The notes: a model not told the origin generated them from the sequence alone. A DNA stretch of 5,800 nucleotides from Planctomycetota bacterium (GCA_026418755.1 JAOAAR010000139.1:1-5800), one strand, 5' to 3'; numbered from the stretch's first letter, positions 1 to 5,800 are shown. Numbers and translations: made by a program.

Positions 1-371
1 CAATAGCATATGCGTTAGCATATCCCGAGGAGCCGAGACTCCATTTCCCTCTTCGGTTTGAAGGAAAAGGAAACTACAGACTACTTCCTGTGGATACTGA
101 GAGATTTCCTGCGCTGGGTGCGCTTATGCGTCTCCGTCTAAACGCAAAGCCGTCTTATCCAATCGCACTTAACGCCGCAGACGAAGTTGCCGTCGCTGCC
201 TTCCTTTCCGGAAAAATTCCCTTCTCCTCCATCCCAACAATCGCTCTGGAAACAGCCTCTATTCTAGACGGAAAAACCCCGCAAAAGATGGAGGATGTTT
301 ACCGTATAGACAGTGAAGCGAGAGCCATATCTGAAGAAAGGGTGAAGAAATGGATGTGCTCCTTTACATAG
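1..371 (+). CDS. dxr: 1-deoxy-D-xylulose 5-phosphate reductoisomerase, C-terminal part (5' end outside window)
   Basis: This is the last 122 codons of Dxr (reading frame from base 3), roughly the final third of a protein usually near 390 residues. Dxr is the cytoplasmic, NADPH- and divalent-metal-dependent enzyme that converts DXP to MEP, the first committed step of the non-mevalonate isoprenoid pathway. Visible signatures are IAYALAYPEEPRL at the left edge (family pattern I-x-Y-A-L-x-Y-P), then DTERFPAL opening the C-terminal helical domain, and ALNAADEVAVAAFLSGKIPF, the family's LNAANEVAV-type block with Asp where Asn is usual. The tail RIDSEARAISEERVKKW matches the normal end of the family. 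The NADPH-binding and metal/substrate residues lie upstream, so activity cannot be judged here. A GTG at 90 is an internal Val codon, not a start, because the frame and the homology continue to its left. The stop is TAG at 369-371, inside the start of rseP, a common neighbour. Confidence 0.95.
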   Translation, partial: IAYALAYPEEPRLHFPLRFEGKGNYRLLPVDTERFPALGALMRLRLNAKPSYPIALNAADEVAVAAFLSGKIPFSSIPTIALETASILDGKTPQKMEDVYRIDSEARAISEERVKKWMCSFT

Positions 372-2233
372 TCCAGATTGTTGTGGGTGTCAGTTTCATC
401 ATTTTCGTCCACGAATTAGGGCATTTTGTAGCGTGTAAGATTATAGGAGTCAAAGTGCGCCGTTTCTATCTTGGATTCGCGCCTGTCATAAGAATCGGCA
501 AAAAGAAGATACCATTGCGCTTTTTCGCTTTCACACTAAACGGTACGGAATACGGTGTTGGGATGCTCCCTCTCGGCGGCTTCGTTGATATGGAAGGACA
601 AGACCCCTCCCAAAAACGAAAAGGACTGCCAGATGAGTTCCTCTCCAAAAAAGCATCTCAACGCGCCTTAGTCTTCGTTGCTGGTAGTGCAATGAATGCC
701 TTGAGCGCGTTTCTCCTTTTTGCTCTCGCATTCTCAATCGGCGTCTCCTTCTCTTCCCCTCTTGTTGGCTCAGTCGAGCCAGGCTCACCGGCTTGGCAAG
801 CAGGATTTAAGGCAGGCGATATGATAGTGAGTGTTGATGGAGTCGCTGTAGATGAGTTCCAGGAGTTCTGGACGAATGTGGCTTTACTTCCTGAAGGCAG
901 ACGGACGAAGATTGAACTTTTAAGAGAAGGCAAGAGGCTATCATTCGAAGTGGAGCCGCGCAAAGACCCACTGGGACGAGGAATGAGCATCGGTGTCAGC
1001 AATATTACAAATATAATTGAGGAGGTGGTTAAAGAATCCCCAGCAGCACAAGCGTCAATCGAGCCAGGTTGGTATCTTGTAGGAGTTGAGTTCTACGATT
1101 CTGCTCTGGATGCATTCGTAAAAAGAGAGATTAAAACGCCTGAAGAATTCCAATCACTTATGCAGAACCGATGCCGTGGCGGAGACCCTGTCTCCCTCCA
1201 CCTTCTCAAAAAAGAGACAAACGAAACTAAAACTGTCAACCTCGTCGCCGCCACGCACCCTGCATCCAAATCAGTCTATCGTCTGGGAATCGTCGCCGCC
1301 TCTAATATGAGGGTTGCGGCTGTTGTAAAGCCACAAGGCACCGAAGAGATTATCTTAAGAGAAAATGACAGATTGCTTGAGGCAAACGGAATTTCTCTTT
1401 ATTCGCTCTTGCAACTTGAAAGCCTGTGCCATCAGAGCAAGAATATGGAAAGAAGAATAGAACTCTTTATTGAGCGGCAAGGAGAGCGACTGACGGTGAA
1501 AACGGAAGGCGAAACTCTCTGGAAGCAAGTCTCTGAATGGGTGATGTTTGAGGCCGCGCGAGATGAACCCGTATGCGGTTATGTTATGCCTAATTCACCC
1601 GCATCTCGCGCAGGACTCGAGGTAGGCGACAGAATTGTTATGTTCGGAGGGAAAAAAGTCGAAAGATTTAGCCAACTTGCGCAGTTAGTGACAGAGAACG
1701 GGGCAAGAGAGGCGGAAGTAGTATGGCAGAAGCCTTGGGGCGAAGAGAAAAGGGCAAAAATCACACCAACACAGGCAAATGTTGCCATGGTCGGAATCGT
1801 TTTTGGACCCCAAAGGTTCATCCAGCGTACCGGAATCGTTCCAGCAATCTCTTTGGGATTAAAACGAACTTATCTCTGGGGAAAAAGGGTGTTTCTGGTT
1901 CTCCGTTCCCTGTTTGAGAAAACAGTTTCTCCGAAACATCTGTCAGGTCCTGTCGGAATCTTCAGCGTCTCTTTTATAGTCGCTCGTTACGGCATCGGCA
2001 CCTTGATATACTTTCTCGCCCTCATAAGCATAAATCTGGCTATCGTCAATCTCTTTCCTATTCCCATATTAGACGGAGGACATCTCCTCTTCTTAGGAAT
2101 TGAGAAGATAAAAGGCTCGCCGCTTTCCGCGAAAGTCCAGACAGCCGCACAACTCGCTGCTCTTGTCTTCCTCTTCGCACTTATAATCTTCGTCACCTAT
2201 CACGATGTAGCAAGATTATGGACAATGCCGTAA
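350..2233 (+). CDS. rseP: RIP metalloprotease RseP (site-2 protease), long form with about four PDZ-like modules
   Basis: This 627-residue inner-membrane zinc protease belongs to the S2P family, which cuts transmembrane substrates such as anti-sigma factors or signal-peptide remnants within the membrane. The zinc motif HELGH is at residues 21-25 in the first membrane segment (about 4-24). The YGVGMLPLGGF loop follows at 68-78, a second membrane segment at about 107-131, LSGPVGI at 531-537, and the third zinc ligand in NLFPIPILDGG (N567, D575). The last membrane segments are about 550-572 and 597-617. All catalytic residues are present. The periplasmic part holds a clear PDZ at about 138-205, degenerate PDZ-like stretches at about 222-300 and 310-388, and a second clear PDZ at about 405-475. 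E. coli RseP is about 450 residues with two PDZ domains. The usual GPxxN of segment 2 reads GSAMN (112-116). Start ATG 350 is supported by AGGG at 339-342 (7-nt spacing) and by an in-frame TGA at 332. The 22-nt overlap with dxr suggests translational coupling. Confidence 0.96.
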   Translation: MDVLLYIVQIVVGVSFIIFVHELGHFVACKIIGVKVRRFYLGFAPVIRIGKKKIPLRFFAFTLNGTEYGVGMLPLGGFVDMEGQDPSQKRKGLPDEFLSKKASQRALVFVAGSAMNALSAFLLFALAFSIGVSFSSPLVGSVEPGSPAWQAGFKAGDMIVSVDGVAVDEFQEFWTNVALLPEGRRTKIELLREGKRLSFEVEPRKDPLGRGMSIGVSNITNIIEEVVKESPAAQASIEPGWYLVGVEFYDSALDAFVKREIKTPEEFQSLMQNRCRGGDPVSLHLLKKETNETKTVNLVAATHPASKSVYRLGIVAASNMRVAAVVKPQGTEEIILRENDRLLEANGISLYSLLQLESLCHQSKNMERRIELFIERQGERLTVKTEGETLWKQVSEWVMFEAARDEPVCGYVMPNSPASRAGLEVGDRIVMFGGKKVERFSQLAQLVTENGAREAEVVWQKPWGEEKRAKITPTQANVAMVGIVFGPQRFIQRTGIVPAISLGLKRTYLWGKRVFLVLRSLFEKTVSPKHLSGPVGIFSVSFIVARYGIGTLIYFLALISINLAIVNLFPIPILDGGHLLFLGIEKIKGSPLSAKVQTAAQLAALVFLFALIIFVTYHDVARLWTMP

Positions 2234-2236
2234 GGA
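2232..2236 (+). promoter_or_regulatory. Shine-Dalgarno for the Sm-like gene, ATG start
   Basis: AAGGA overlaps the rseP stop codon TAA (2231-2233) and lies 7 nt before ATG 2244. It supports that start and suggests that ribosomes finishing rseP can reload here. Confidence 0.55.
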
Positions 2237-2243
2237 ATACCGT

Positions 2244-2570
2244 ATGAAAAAGTCTCCAGCAACCCCGTCAAAAGGAGAGGGTGATGTGAAGAGCGATGTG
2301 AAAAAAGAGTTAGAGAGCCTCGTCGGCAAAGATGTAGTCATAGATACAACGACACCGATTCTTTACATCGGTAGGCTGTCCGACATAAGCGACAACTTCA
2401 TAACACTGGAAGATGTTGATGTTCACGATACGAATGAAGGAACATCGTCCAAAGAAGTGTACTGCATAGAGGCGAAGAAATACGGTGTGAAAAAGAACCG
2501 AAAACGGGTTTTTGTGATGAAGAGTGTAGTAGTTTCGCTTTCATTGTTAGAGGATGTCATTGAATACTGA
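2244..2570 (+). CDS. Small Sm-like (LSm-fold) conserved hypothetical protein
   Basis: This 108-residue soluble protein has no signal peptide or membrane segment. After a Lys/Ser/Pro-rich, probably disordered N-terminus (about 1-22), residues 23-108 look like a small beta-barrel of Sm type. LESLVGKDVVIDT (24-36) gives the short helix and first strand, then come ILYIGRLSDISDNFITLEDV and VHD. A variable segment ending in SKEVYCIEAKKYGVKKNRKRV is followed by a last strand, VVVSLSLLEDVIEY. Sm and Hfq proteins open the same way (helix, GK-x-V-x-V, strand, G-x-L-x-x-x-D-x-x-x-x-L). The KKNRKR cluster near residues 82-87 would suit a nucleic-acid surface. I recognise the overall pattern as a conserved uncharacterised family but cannot name a function; RNA binding is inference. 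It is 10 nt downstream of rseP and overlaps the next methyltransferase gene, so it is co-transcribed. A GTG at 2286, preceded by a stronger Shine-Dalgarno, could give a 94-residue form without the disordered tail. Confidence 0.75.
   Translation: MKKSPATPSKGEGDVKSDVKKELESLVGKDVVIDTTTPILYIGRLSDISDNFITLEDVDVHDTNEGTSSKEVYCIEAKKYGVKKNRKRVFVMKSVVVSLSLLEDVIEY
2273..2280 (+). promoter_or_regulatory. Candidate internal Shine-Dalgarno for an alternative GTG start at 2286
   Basis: AGGAGAGG is the strongest purine-rich ribosome-binding-like site in this region and sits 5-8 nt before an in-frame GTG (2286). It may instead simply encode Lys-Gly-Glu-Gly. If used, it yields a 94-residue protein beginning just before the Sm-like core. 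Confidence 0.35.
2549..2553 (+). promoter_or_regulatory. Shine-Dalgarno that favours a TTG start for the first methyltransferase
   Basis: AGAGG directly abuts ATG 2554, so it cannot serve that codon with normal spacing. It is 6 nt before the in-frame TTG at 2560. An in-frame TAG at 2548-2550 rules out any start further upstream. Confidence 0.45.
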
Positions 2571-3183
2571 GTATTTTTCAAGGCGCTATTTGACAATTCG
2601 TCGCTGGACCTCTTTCTGGCACCAGATTGACGAGGTCTTAAAAACAAAAGCAAAAAGTCTTCTTGAAATCGGTGTTGGCAGCGGCGTGGTCGCTAAAGTC
2701 TTGCGCGAAGCAGGTGTCTCTGTCACCACATTCGACATATCGCCAGAACTTAAACCAGATGTTGTGGGAAACATTCTTGAACTTGAGCATCACTTCTCTC
2801 CCTCATCGTTTGACTGTATCCTCTGCGCGCAAGTCCTCGAACATCTACCCTTTGAATCCTTCAAACCCGCCATTGAGCAAATCTATAAGACAACGAAAAG
2901 CCACGCAGTCATCTCACTCCCCTATCACAGAAGATACTGGGGTATAATCGCCCGTTTTTATATCCCCCTCTTCGGAGCAGGCAGAATAAACATCCGCATT
3001 CCCCGCCTTCTCAAACACGAGGAAGGCGAGCATAAATGGGAGATTGGAAAAAGCGGTTATCCCCTTAAAAAGATAGAGTCAGTGTTGCGTTCTTACTTTC
3101 ACATCGAGAGAAGGTTTTATCCTCTTGAGAATATTTATCACATCTTCTTTCGCCTCCGCAAAAAAGAAGGAAGTCTGAAATGA
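2554..3183 (+). CDS. Class I SAM-dependent methyltransferase (first of a tandem pair)
   Basis: This is a 209-residue cytoplasmic protein with the Rossmann-type SAM-binding fold. SLLEIGVGSGVV (35-46) is motif I, the glycine-rich loop that holds SAM. The acidic residue at the end of strand 2, expected to bind the ribose, is D61 in TTFDIS. FDCILCAQVLEHLPF (86-100) is the strand-4 region with the E-H pair common in Methyltransf_11/23 proteins, and VISLPYHRRYW (119-129) is strand 5. The C-terminal part has GEHKWEIGKSGYPLKKIESV (158-177) and LENIYHIFFRL (191-201), which recall a recurrent bacterial methyltransferase group often seen near surface-glycan or envelope genes. The substrate cannot be assigned. 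ATG 2554 overlaps the Sm-like gene by 17 nt but has a poorly placed Shine-Dalgarno; TTG 2560, two codons in, fits better. The ending overlaps the next gene by 4 nt. Confidence 0.9.
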   Translation: MSLNTEYFSRRYLTIRRWTSFWHQIDEVLKTKAKSLLEIGVGSGVVAKVLREAGVSVTTFDISPELKPDVVGNILELEHHFSPSSFDCILCAQVLEHLPFESFKPAIEQIYKTTKSHAVISLPYHRRYWGIIARFYIPLFGAGRINIRIPRLLKHEEGEHKWEIGKSGYPLKKIESVLRSYFHIERRFYPLENIYHIFFRLRKKEGSLK

Positions 3184-3806
3184 AAGTAAAAGGCTCAGGG
3201 GGGTTCAAAAAACAGAAGATTCTGGAGTTGAGCGGGCAGAGCATTCTGGATGTGGGGTGCTCGTTCGGTAAGTTCAGCCTGTTTGCGCGCGATGCAGGTA
3301 AGGAAGTGGTTGGAGTTGATAAAAACATAGAAAGCCTTTATGAGGCACACAAAGCAGGCATCTCTGTCATCGCAGGAGACGCTGCCGCACTACCATTCCC
3401 CAACAAGTCCTTCGACACCGTCCTTCTCTTCGACATAATCGAGCATACAAAAGAAGAGATTGCAGTGTTGCAGGAAGCCAAAAGAGTGGCAAGGAAAAAT
3501 ATCCTTCTCTCCGTGCCCAAGAGTGATGAATATAGCCGCCATGACGCAGGAGTAACTTATCACAGTTATTTTGACCCCACCCATCTCCGTTACTACACGC
3601 AAGAATCCCTGAAAAAGGCCCTGAAAAAATCTGGTTTTGAACGGTTCAGCATTGAATATTTTTCAAGGGTGCGCCCGCTTCTTTTCTACCGCAGAATAGG
3701 AATCCCCGTTTTTCTGCTCAAGGTTGCCGATATCATTTTATGGACGGTAGGAAAGAAAACCGAGCACTTTTATCAGACTCTCTTCGCTGAAATCCGTCTC
3801 GATTAA
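3180..3806 (+). CDS. Class I SAM-dependent methyltransferase (second of a tandem pair)
   Basis: This is a 208-residue Methyltransf_11/23-type protein. SILDVGCSFGKFS (21-33) is motif I, VVGVDKN (43-49) carries the ribose-binding acidic residue D47, and AGDAAALPFPNKSFDTVLLF (65-84) is the motif II-IV stretch. IIEH (86-89) and ILLSVPKSDEY (108-118) follow. HSYFDPTHLRYYTQESLKKA (128-147) corresponds to the H-x-x-F/Y-T segment seen before the last helix in many UbiG-like and Methyltransf_23 enzymes. A hydrophobic stretch at about 173-190 might touch a membrane, but I would not call it a transmembrane segment. The start ATG overlaps the previous stop as ATGA (3180-3183), with AGGA at 3168-3171 giving 8-nt spacing, so the two methyltransferases are translationally coupled. 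Layout and strand-4/5 motifs resemble the preceding protein, but similarity is limited to the fold, so recent duplication is unlikely. The substrate is unknown. The stop interlocks with that of the opposite-strand gene. Confidence 0.9.
   Translation: MKVKGSGGFKKQKILELSGQSILDVGCSFGKFSLFARDAGKEVVGVDKNIESLYEAHKAGISVIAGDAAALPFPNKSFDTVLLFDIIEHTKEEIAVLQEAKRVARKNILLSVPKSDEYSRHDAGVTYHSYFDPTHLRYYTQESLKKALKKSGFERFSIEYFSRVRPLLFYRRIGIPVFLLKVADIILWTVGKKTEHFYQTLFAEIRLD
3803..3806. other. Interlocked convergent stop codons (TTAA)
   Basis: The plus-strand methyltransferase ends with TAA at 3804-3806, and the minus-strand AsmA-like gene ends with TAA read from 3805 to 3803. The coding regions therefore overlap by 4 bp, with no intergenic DNA. 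No GC-rich hairpin followed by a T-run is visible on either strand close by, so any terminator must lie inside coding sequence or be Rho-dependent. Confidence 0.9.
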
Positions 3807-5800
3807 TCGCCTTTAAAGAAGTCGGCAATAGGCATAAAGGGTCTTAAAATGATGACAGGTTTTTTCGCAGTGCCTCTCACCTTAATCTGCATCATATTGT
3901 CCTTGATAAAATCCACTACCCACGCAACAGGAGGTATCCACTTCATAACGCCCGGAAGCAGTTTCACGGCGAATTTGAAGTCGAGGTTACCTCCATAACG
4001 GAGTTTTCCCCTTCCTTCAAGCGAAACCACAGAACTCTCAAAATAGACATTTTCGAATCTCACAAACCGGTTGTCAAGAGTAAACTCGCAACCTGCTTTG
4101 CTGAACGGCACAGAAATCTGTCCTAAAGAGAGAACTTTCACCAAAGATGAGAAGAACGGCACTTCCCATAGATTGGCATCGGCAAATTTAATTTTACCTT
4201 TACCATCAATGCTTGTGCCCTCCTTAGCGCTCGTTATTTTCAATTGGGTTAGATAGAGAGAACCACGCCCCGTAGCATTCTCCATCTTCTTTGAAAAGAC
4301 ACTCTCCGCCGCCGCCTTGACGCTTGAATTCTTCGCTACCAGCGATAAAACCACTTCTGTCACTTCATTCTTCCGTTCTATCTCACAACTACCGCTCAAA
4401 ACCCCTTCATAAAATTCCCCTTCAATCCTTTCTGCCTTTACCGAGCCGTCACCAAGAAGCAATGCAGTGGAAAGCCTCCCTATGGTGATTCCTTCTACTC
4501 TCAAATTCCTTAAATCCAGTGCAAGTGGTGAAAGAACAGTTCTTCCATCTTCTATCAAACCCGACAAACGAACTGTCCCCATAAAATCCTCTATCTTTAC
4601 GCCAGGACTGACTACCGCATTCGAAACGGAGAGGTCAAGGTCGAATTTCGTTCTGCTTGACTTCGCTATCTCCTCTACTCTCACTCTCACTCTTCCGCTC
4701 ACAACTCCATTAAAGGAAAGAGAGTTTAAAACCCCTTTCACCTCTTTCGGTAGCGCATCCTCTAACCGCTCATCGTAAGCAAGCCCCTCCAAGGTAACCT
4801 CAACTGATGTCTCTCTTCCACCCTGCACTCCAAGCGAGTATCCTTCCAGGAAGACTTTTCCCCCTTCCGCTTCTATCTTCGAAAAGAGGATTTTTTCTTT
4901 TAAAATATCAATAGAGACTTCTCCGTTTATGCCTCTGGTTCTGTATGGAAACCATTGAGGCGTAGCAGTCACATTCTTAAAGAACAACCTGATTTGACAC
5001 TTCAAATCTTTAACATCACCATCAATCATACAGGAGAGGTCTGTATGTCCAGAAGGCTTGAAACTGTCCCAAATCTTCTTCACAGGAGCAGGTAGAATTC
5101 CTTGGACCCTCGAGTCCAGCGGAAGAGAGTAGGCATCCACCCGCAGCCGCACATCCGTTTTTGACCCTCTTTGCAGAATCTCGCCCCAGACACAGGCCTG
5201 ACCTCCCGCTGCCTCTCCCCGCGCCCACTCAATCCGAAGCCCTGCTGGTGACAATGTAAGAACTCCACTTCCGTTACGCAACTCAGGGTATTCGGCAAAG
5301 CAAAAATCGAACTTCTGGAGTCTGAGATGACCAAACTGTTTCATCGCCCCGCCTGATACAAACAACTGAAGAGTCCCGTCCACGATGCCTCTTAACTTCC
5401 ATTGTTTTTTGTCCAAACCGAACCTTTCGCAAATCACGCTGAAAAGAGAATCGTCAATCTTGACAGCACGAACAACCAGCTCCAAAGACAAATCCTTGCT
5501 GCCTTCAAACGGCACGAAAAGCCTGTCCAGAAGAACAACTCCGTCACCTACTTTCCCCCTTCCTCTTCTTATGTGCAGCCCCTTGTTATCAATTAAGATG
5601 GATCCTCTCACTTCGCTGAGTTCTACAGGAAACTGCTTCGGCTTCAATTTGACTCTTCCCCGAGGGAAAATGTTTACTGAAAAGTTCGTCCCCTTTCTGC
5701 TTCCTTGGACTTTCAAAGAAAAGTTTGCACTGCCGCTCACATGGAGGTCGTTAAGCACTTTTCGCGCACTCTGCGGAACCGCAAACAGAAGGTCCTGCAC
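3803..5800 (-). CDS. AsmA/TamB-like envelope protein, C-terminal 665 residues (5' end outside window)
   Basis: The frame is open to the right edge; its first codon, GTG at 5800, is most likely internal. The expected N-terminal membrane anchor is missing, so the gene surely continues past 5800. The visible part is almost all alternating beta-strand pattern with many Gly-turns and no membrane segment, as in the AsmA/YhdP/TamB group. These periplasm-spanning proteins are linked to phospholipid transfer and outer-membrane homeostasis. Residues about 530-650 match an AsmA-type C-terminal region: IDGKGKIKFADANLWEVPFF, then LVKVLSLG, FENVYFESSVVSLEGRGKL, NLDFKFAVKLLPG and a closing VRGTAKKPVIILRP. 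Four repeats of about 114 residues precede it. Cysteines are few and I see no catalytic motif, so a structural or transfer role is likelier than an enzyme. Assignment to the superfamily is good; the exact subfamily is uncertain because the N-terminus is lacking. Confidence 0.85.
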   Translation of the reverse strand: MQDLLFAVPQSARKVLNDLHVSGSANFSLKVQGSRKGTNFSVNIFPRGRVKLKPKQFPVELSEVRGSILIDNKGLHIRRGRGKVGDGVVLLDRLFVPFEGSKDLSLELVVRAVKIDDSLFSVICERFGLDKKQWKLRGIVDGTLQLFVSGGAMKQFGHLRLQKFDFCFAEYPELRNGSGVLTLSPAGLRIEWARGEAAGGQACVWGEILQRGSKTDVRLRVDAYSLPLDSRVQGILPAPVKKIWDSFKPSGHTDLSCMIDGDVKDLKCQIRLFFKNVTATPQWFPYRTRGINGEVSIDILKEKILFSKIEAEGGKVFLEGYSLGVQGGRETSVEVTLEGLAYDERLEDALPKEVKGVLNSLSFNGVVSGRVRVRVEEIAKSSRTKFDLDLSVSNAVVSPGVKIEDFMGTVRLSGLIEDGRTVLSPLALDLRNLRVEGITIGRLSTALLLGDGSVKAERIEGEFYEGVLSGSCEIERKNEVTEVVLSLVAKNSSVKAAAESVFSKKMENATGRGSLYLTQLKITSAKEGTSIDGKGKIKFADANLWEVPFFSSLVKVLSLGQISVPFSKAGCEFTLDNRFVRFENVYFESSVVSLEGRGKLRYGGNLDFKFAVKLLPGVMKWIPPVAWVVDFIKDNMMQIKVRGTAKKPVIILRPFMPIADFFKGD
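4490..5782 (-). repeat. Four tandem ~114-residue protein modules inside the AsmA-like gene
   Basis: Each module opens with an amphipathic helix-like stretch ending in a glycine: AVPQSARKVLNDLHVSG (7-23), ICERFGLDKKQWKLRG (123-138), ILPAPVKKIWDSFKPSG (235-251) and ALPKEVKGVLNSLSFNG (349-365). The closing glycines are 115, 113 and 114 residues apart. About 41-43 residues after each comes a second shared glycine in a strand (VRGSILI, GSGVLTL, INGEVSI, FMGTVRL). A fifth, longer-spaced module appears to start near residue 493 and leads into the C-terminal region. The repeat is at protein level only; I see no matching DNA repeat, so it is old. Confidence 0.65.

Noticed and set aside
90..371. Separate small gene starting at GTG 90
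   Set aside because: The same frame is open to the left edge and encodes the Dxr block IAYALAYPEE, so the GTG is an internal valine codon.
658..1002. Antisense open frame of 114 codons opposite rseP
   Set aside because: It lies wholly opposite a well-supported conserved coding region (second membrane segment and first PDZ), its translation is low-complexity and resembles nothing, and it has no clear ribosome-binding site.
2234..2243. A promoter between rseP and the Sm-like gene
   Set aside because: The gap is 10 nt, and I see no paired -35/-10 elements in the end of rseP, so read-through transcription is the simpler explanation.
2663..2947. Plus-strand 94-codon open frame inside the first methyltransferase
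   Set aside because: It is an out-of-frame shadow of a gene with all its SAM-binding motifs; the translation is Ser/Asn-rich with no recognisable pattern.
3811..3818. CTTTAAAG palindrome beside the convergent stops as a possible terminator
   Set aside because: It is only 8 bp, AT-rich, has no loop and no T-run, so it cannot act as an intrinsic terminator.
4467..4778. Plus-strand 103-codon open frame opposite the AsmA-like gene
   Set aside because: The Ser/Thr/Leu-rich translation is what antisense of a beta-strand-rich gene gives, and the minus frame is continuous with clear repeats through this stretch.
1..5800. Defence system, mobile element, CRISPR array, toxin-antitoxin pair or RNA gene
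   Set aside because: No transposase, integrase, nuclease or helicase motif, no spaced direct repeats and no tRNA-like fold was seen. Nearly every base is in one of six genes with ordinary housekeeping or envelope character.

Overview
The window looks like an ordinary chromosomal, envelope-related segment of a Gram-negative-type bacterium. The two most diagnostic genes are the end of dxr (MEP isoprenoid pathway) and a site-2 protease of the RseP family. A long AsmA/TamB-type protein on the other strand implies an outer membrane. The RseP is unusually long, with about four PDZ-like modules, and is followed by a small Sm-like protein. Together these make me think of the Planctomycetota or a neighbouring lineage. 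That placement is a low-confidence inference from family resemblance, not something the sequence proves.

Plus strand, 1-3806: five genes are packed head to tail as an apparent operon. They are dxr (3' end only), rseP (start overlaps dxr by 22 nt), a roughly 108-residue Sm-like protein (10 nt after rseP), a class I SAM-dependent methyltransferase (overlaps the previous gene by 17 nt, or 11 nt if a TTG start is used) and a second class I methyltransferase (4-nt ATGA overlap). No gap is large enough for an internal terminator, and I see no convincing internal promoter. The real promoter must lie upstream of the window.

Minus strand, 5800-3803: one long frame, cut by the right edge, encodes an AsmA/TamB-like protein. 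It has an AsmA-type C-terminal region and, ahead of it, four visible repeats of about 114 residues. It converges on the operon, and the two stop codons interlock in a 4-bp TTAA at 3803-3806, leaving no intergenic space.

Functionally, dxr supplies isoprenoid precursors, RseP cleaves membrane-embedded substrates, and the AsmA-like protein probably works in lipid movement or outer-membrane homeostasis. The substrates of the two methyltransferases and the partner of the Sm-like protein cannot be read from sequence. I found no tRNA, rRNA, CRISPR array, insertion sequence, phage gene or defence system. The main points of interest are the Sm-like protein in a dxr-rseP operon, the enlarged RseP periplasmic region, the regular AsmA repeats and the interlocked convergent stops.
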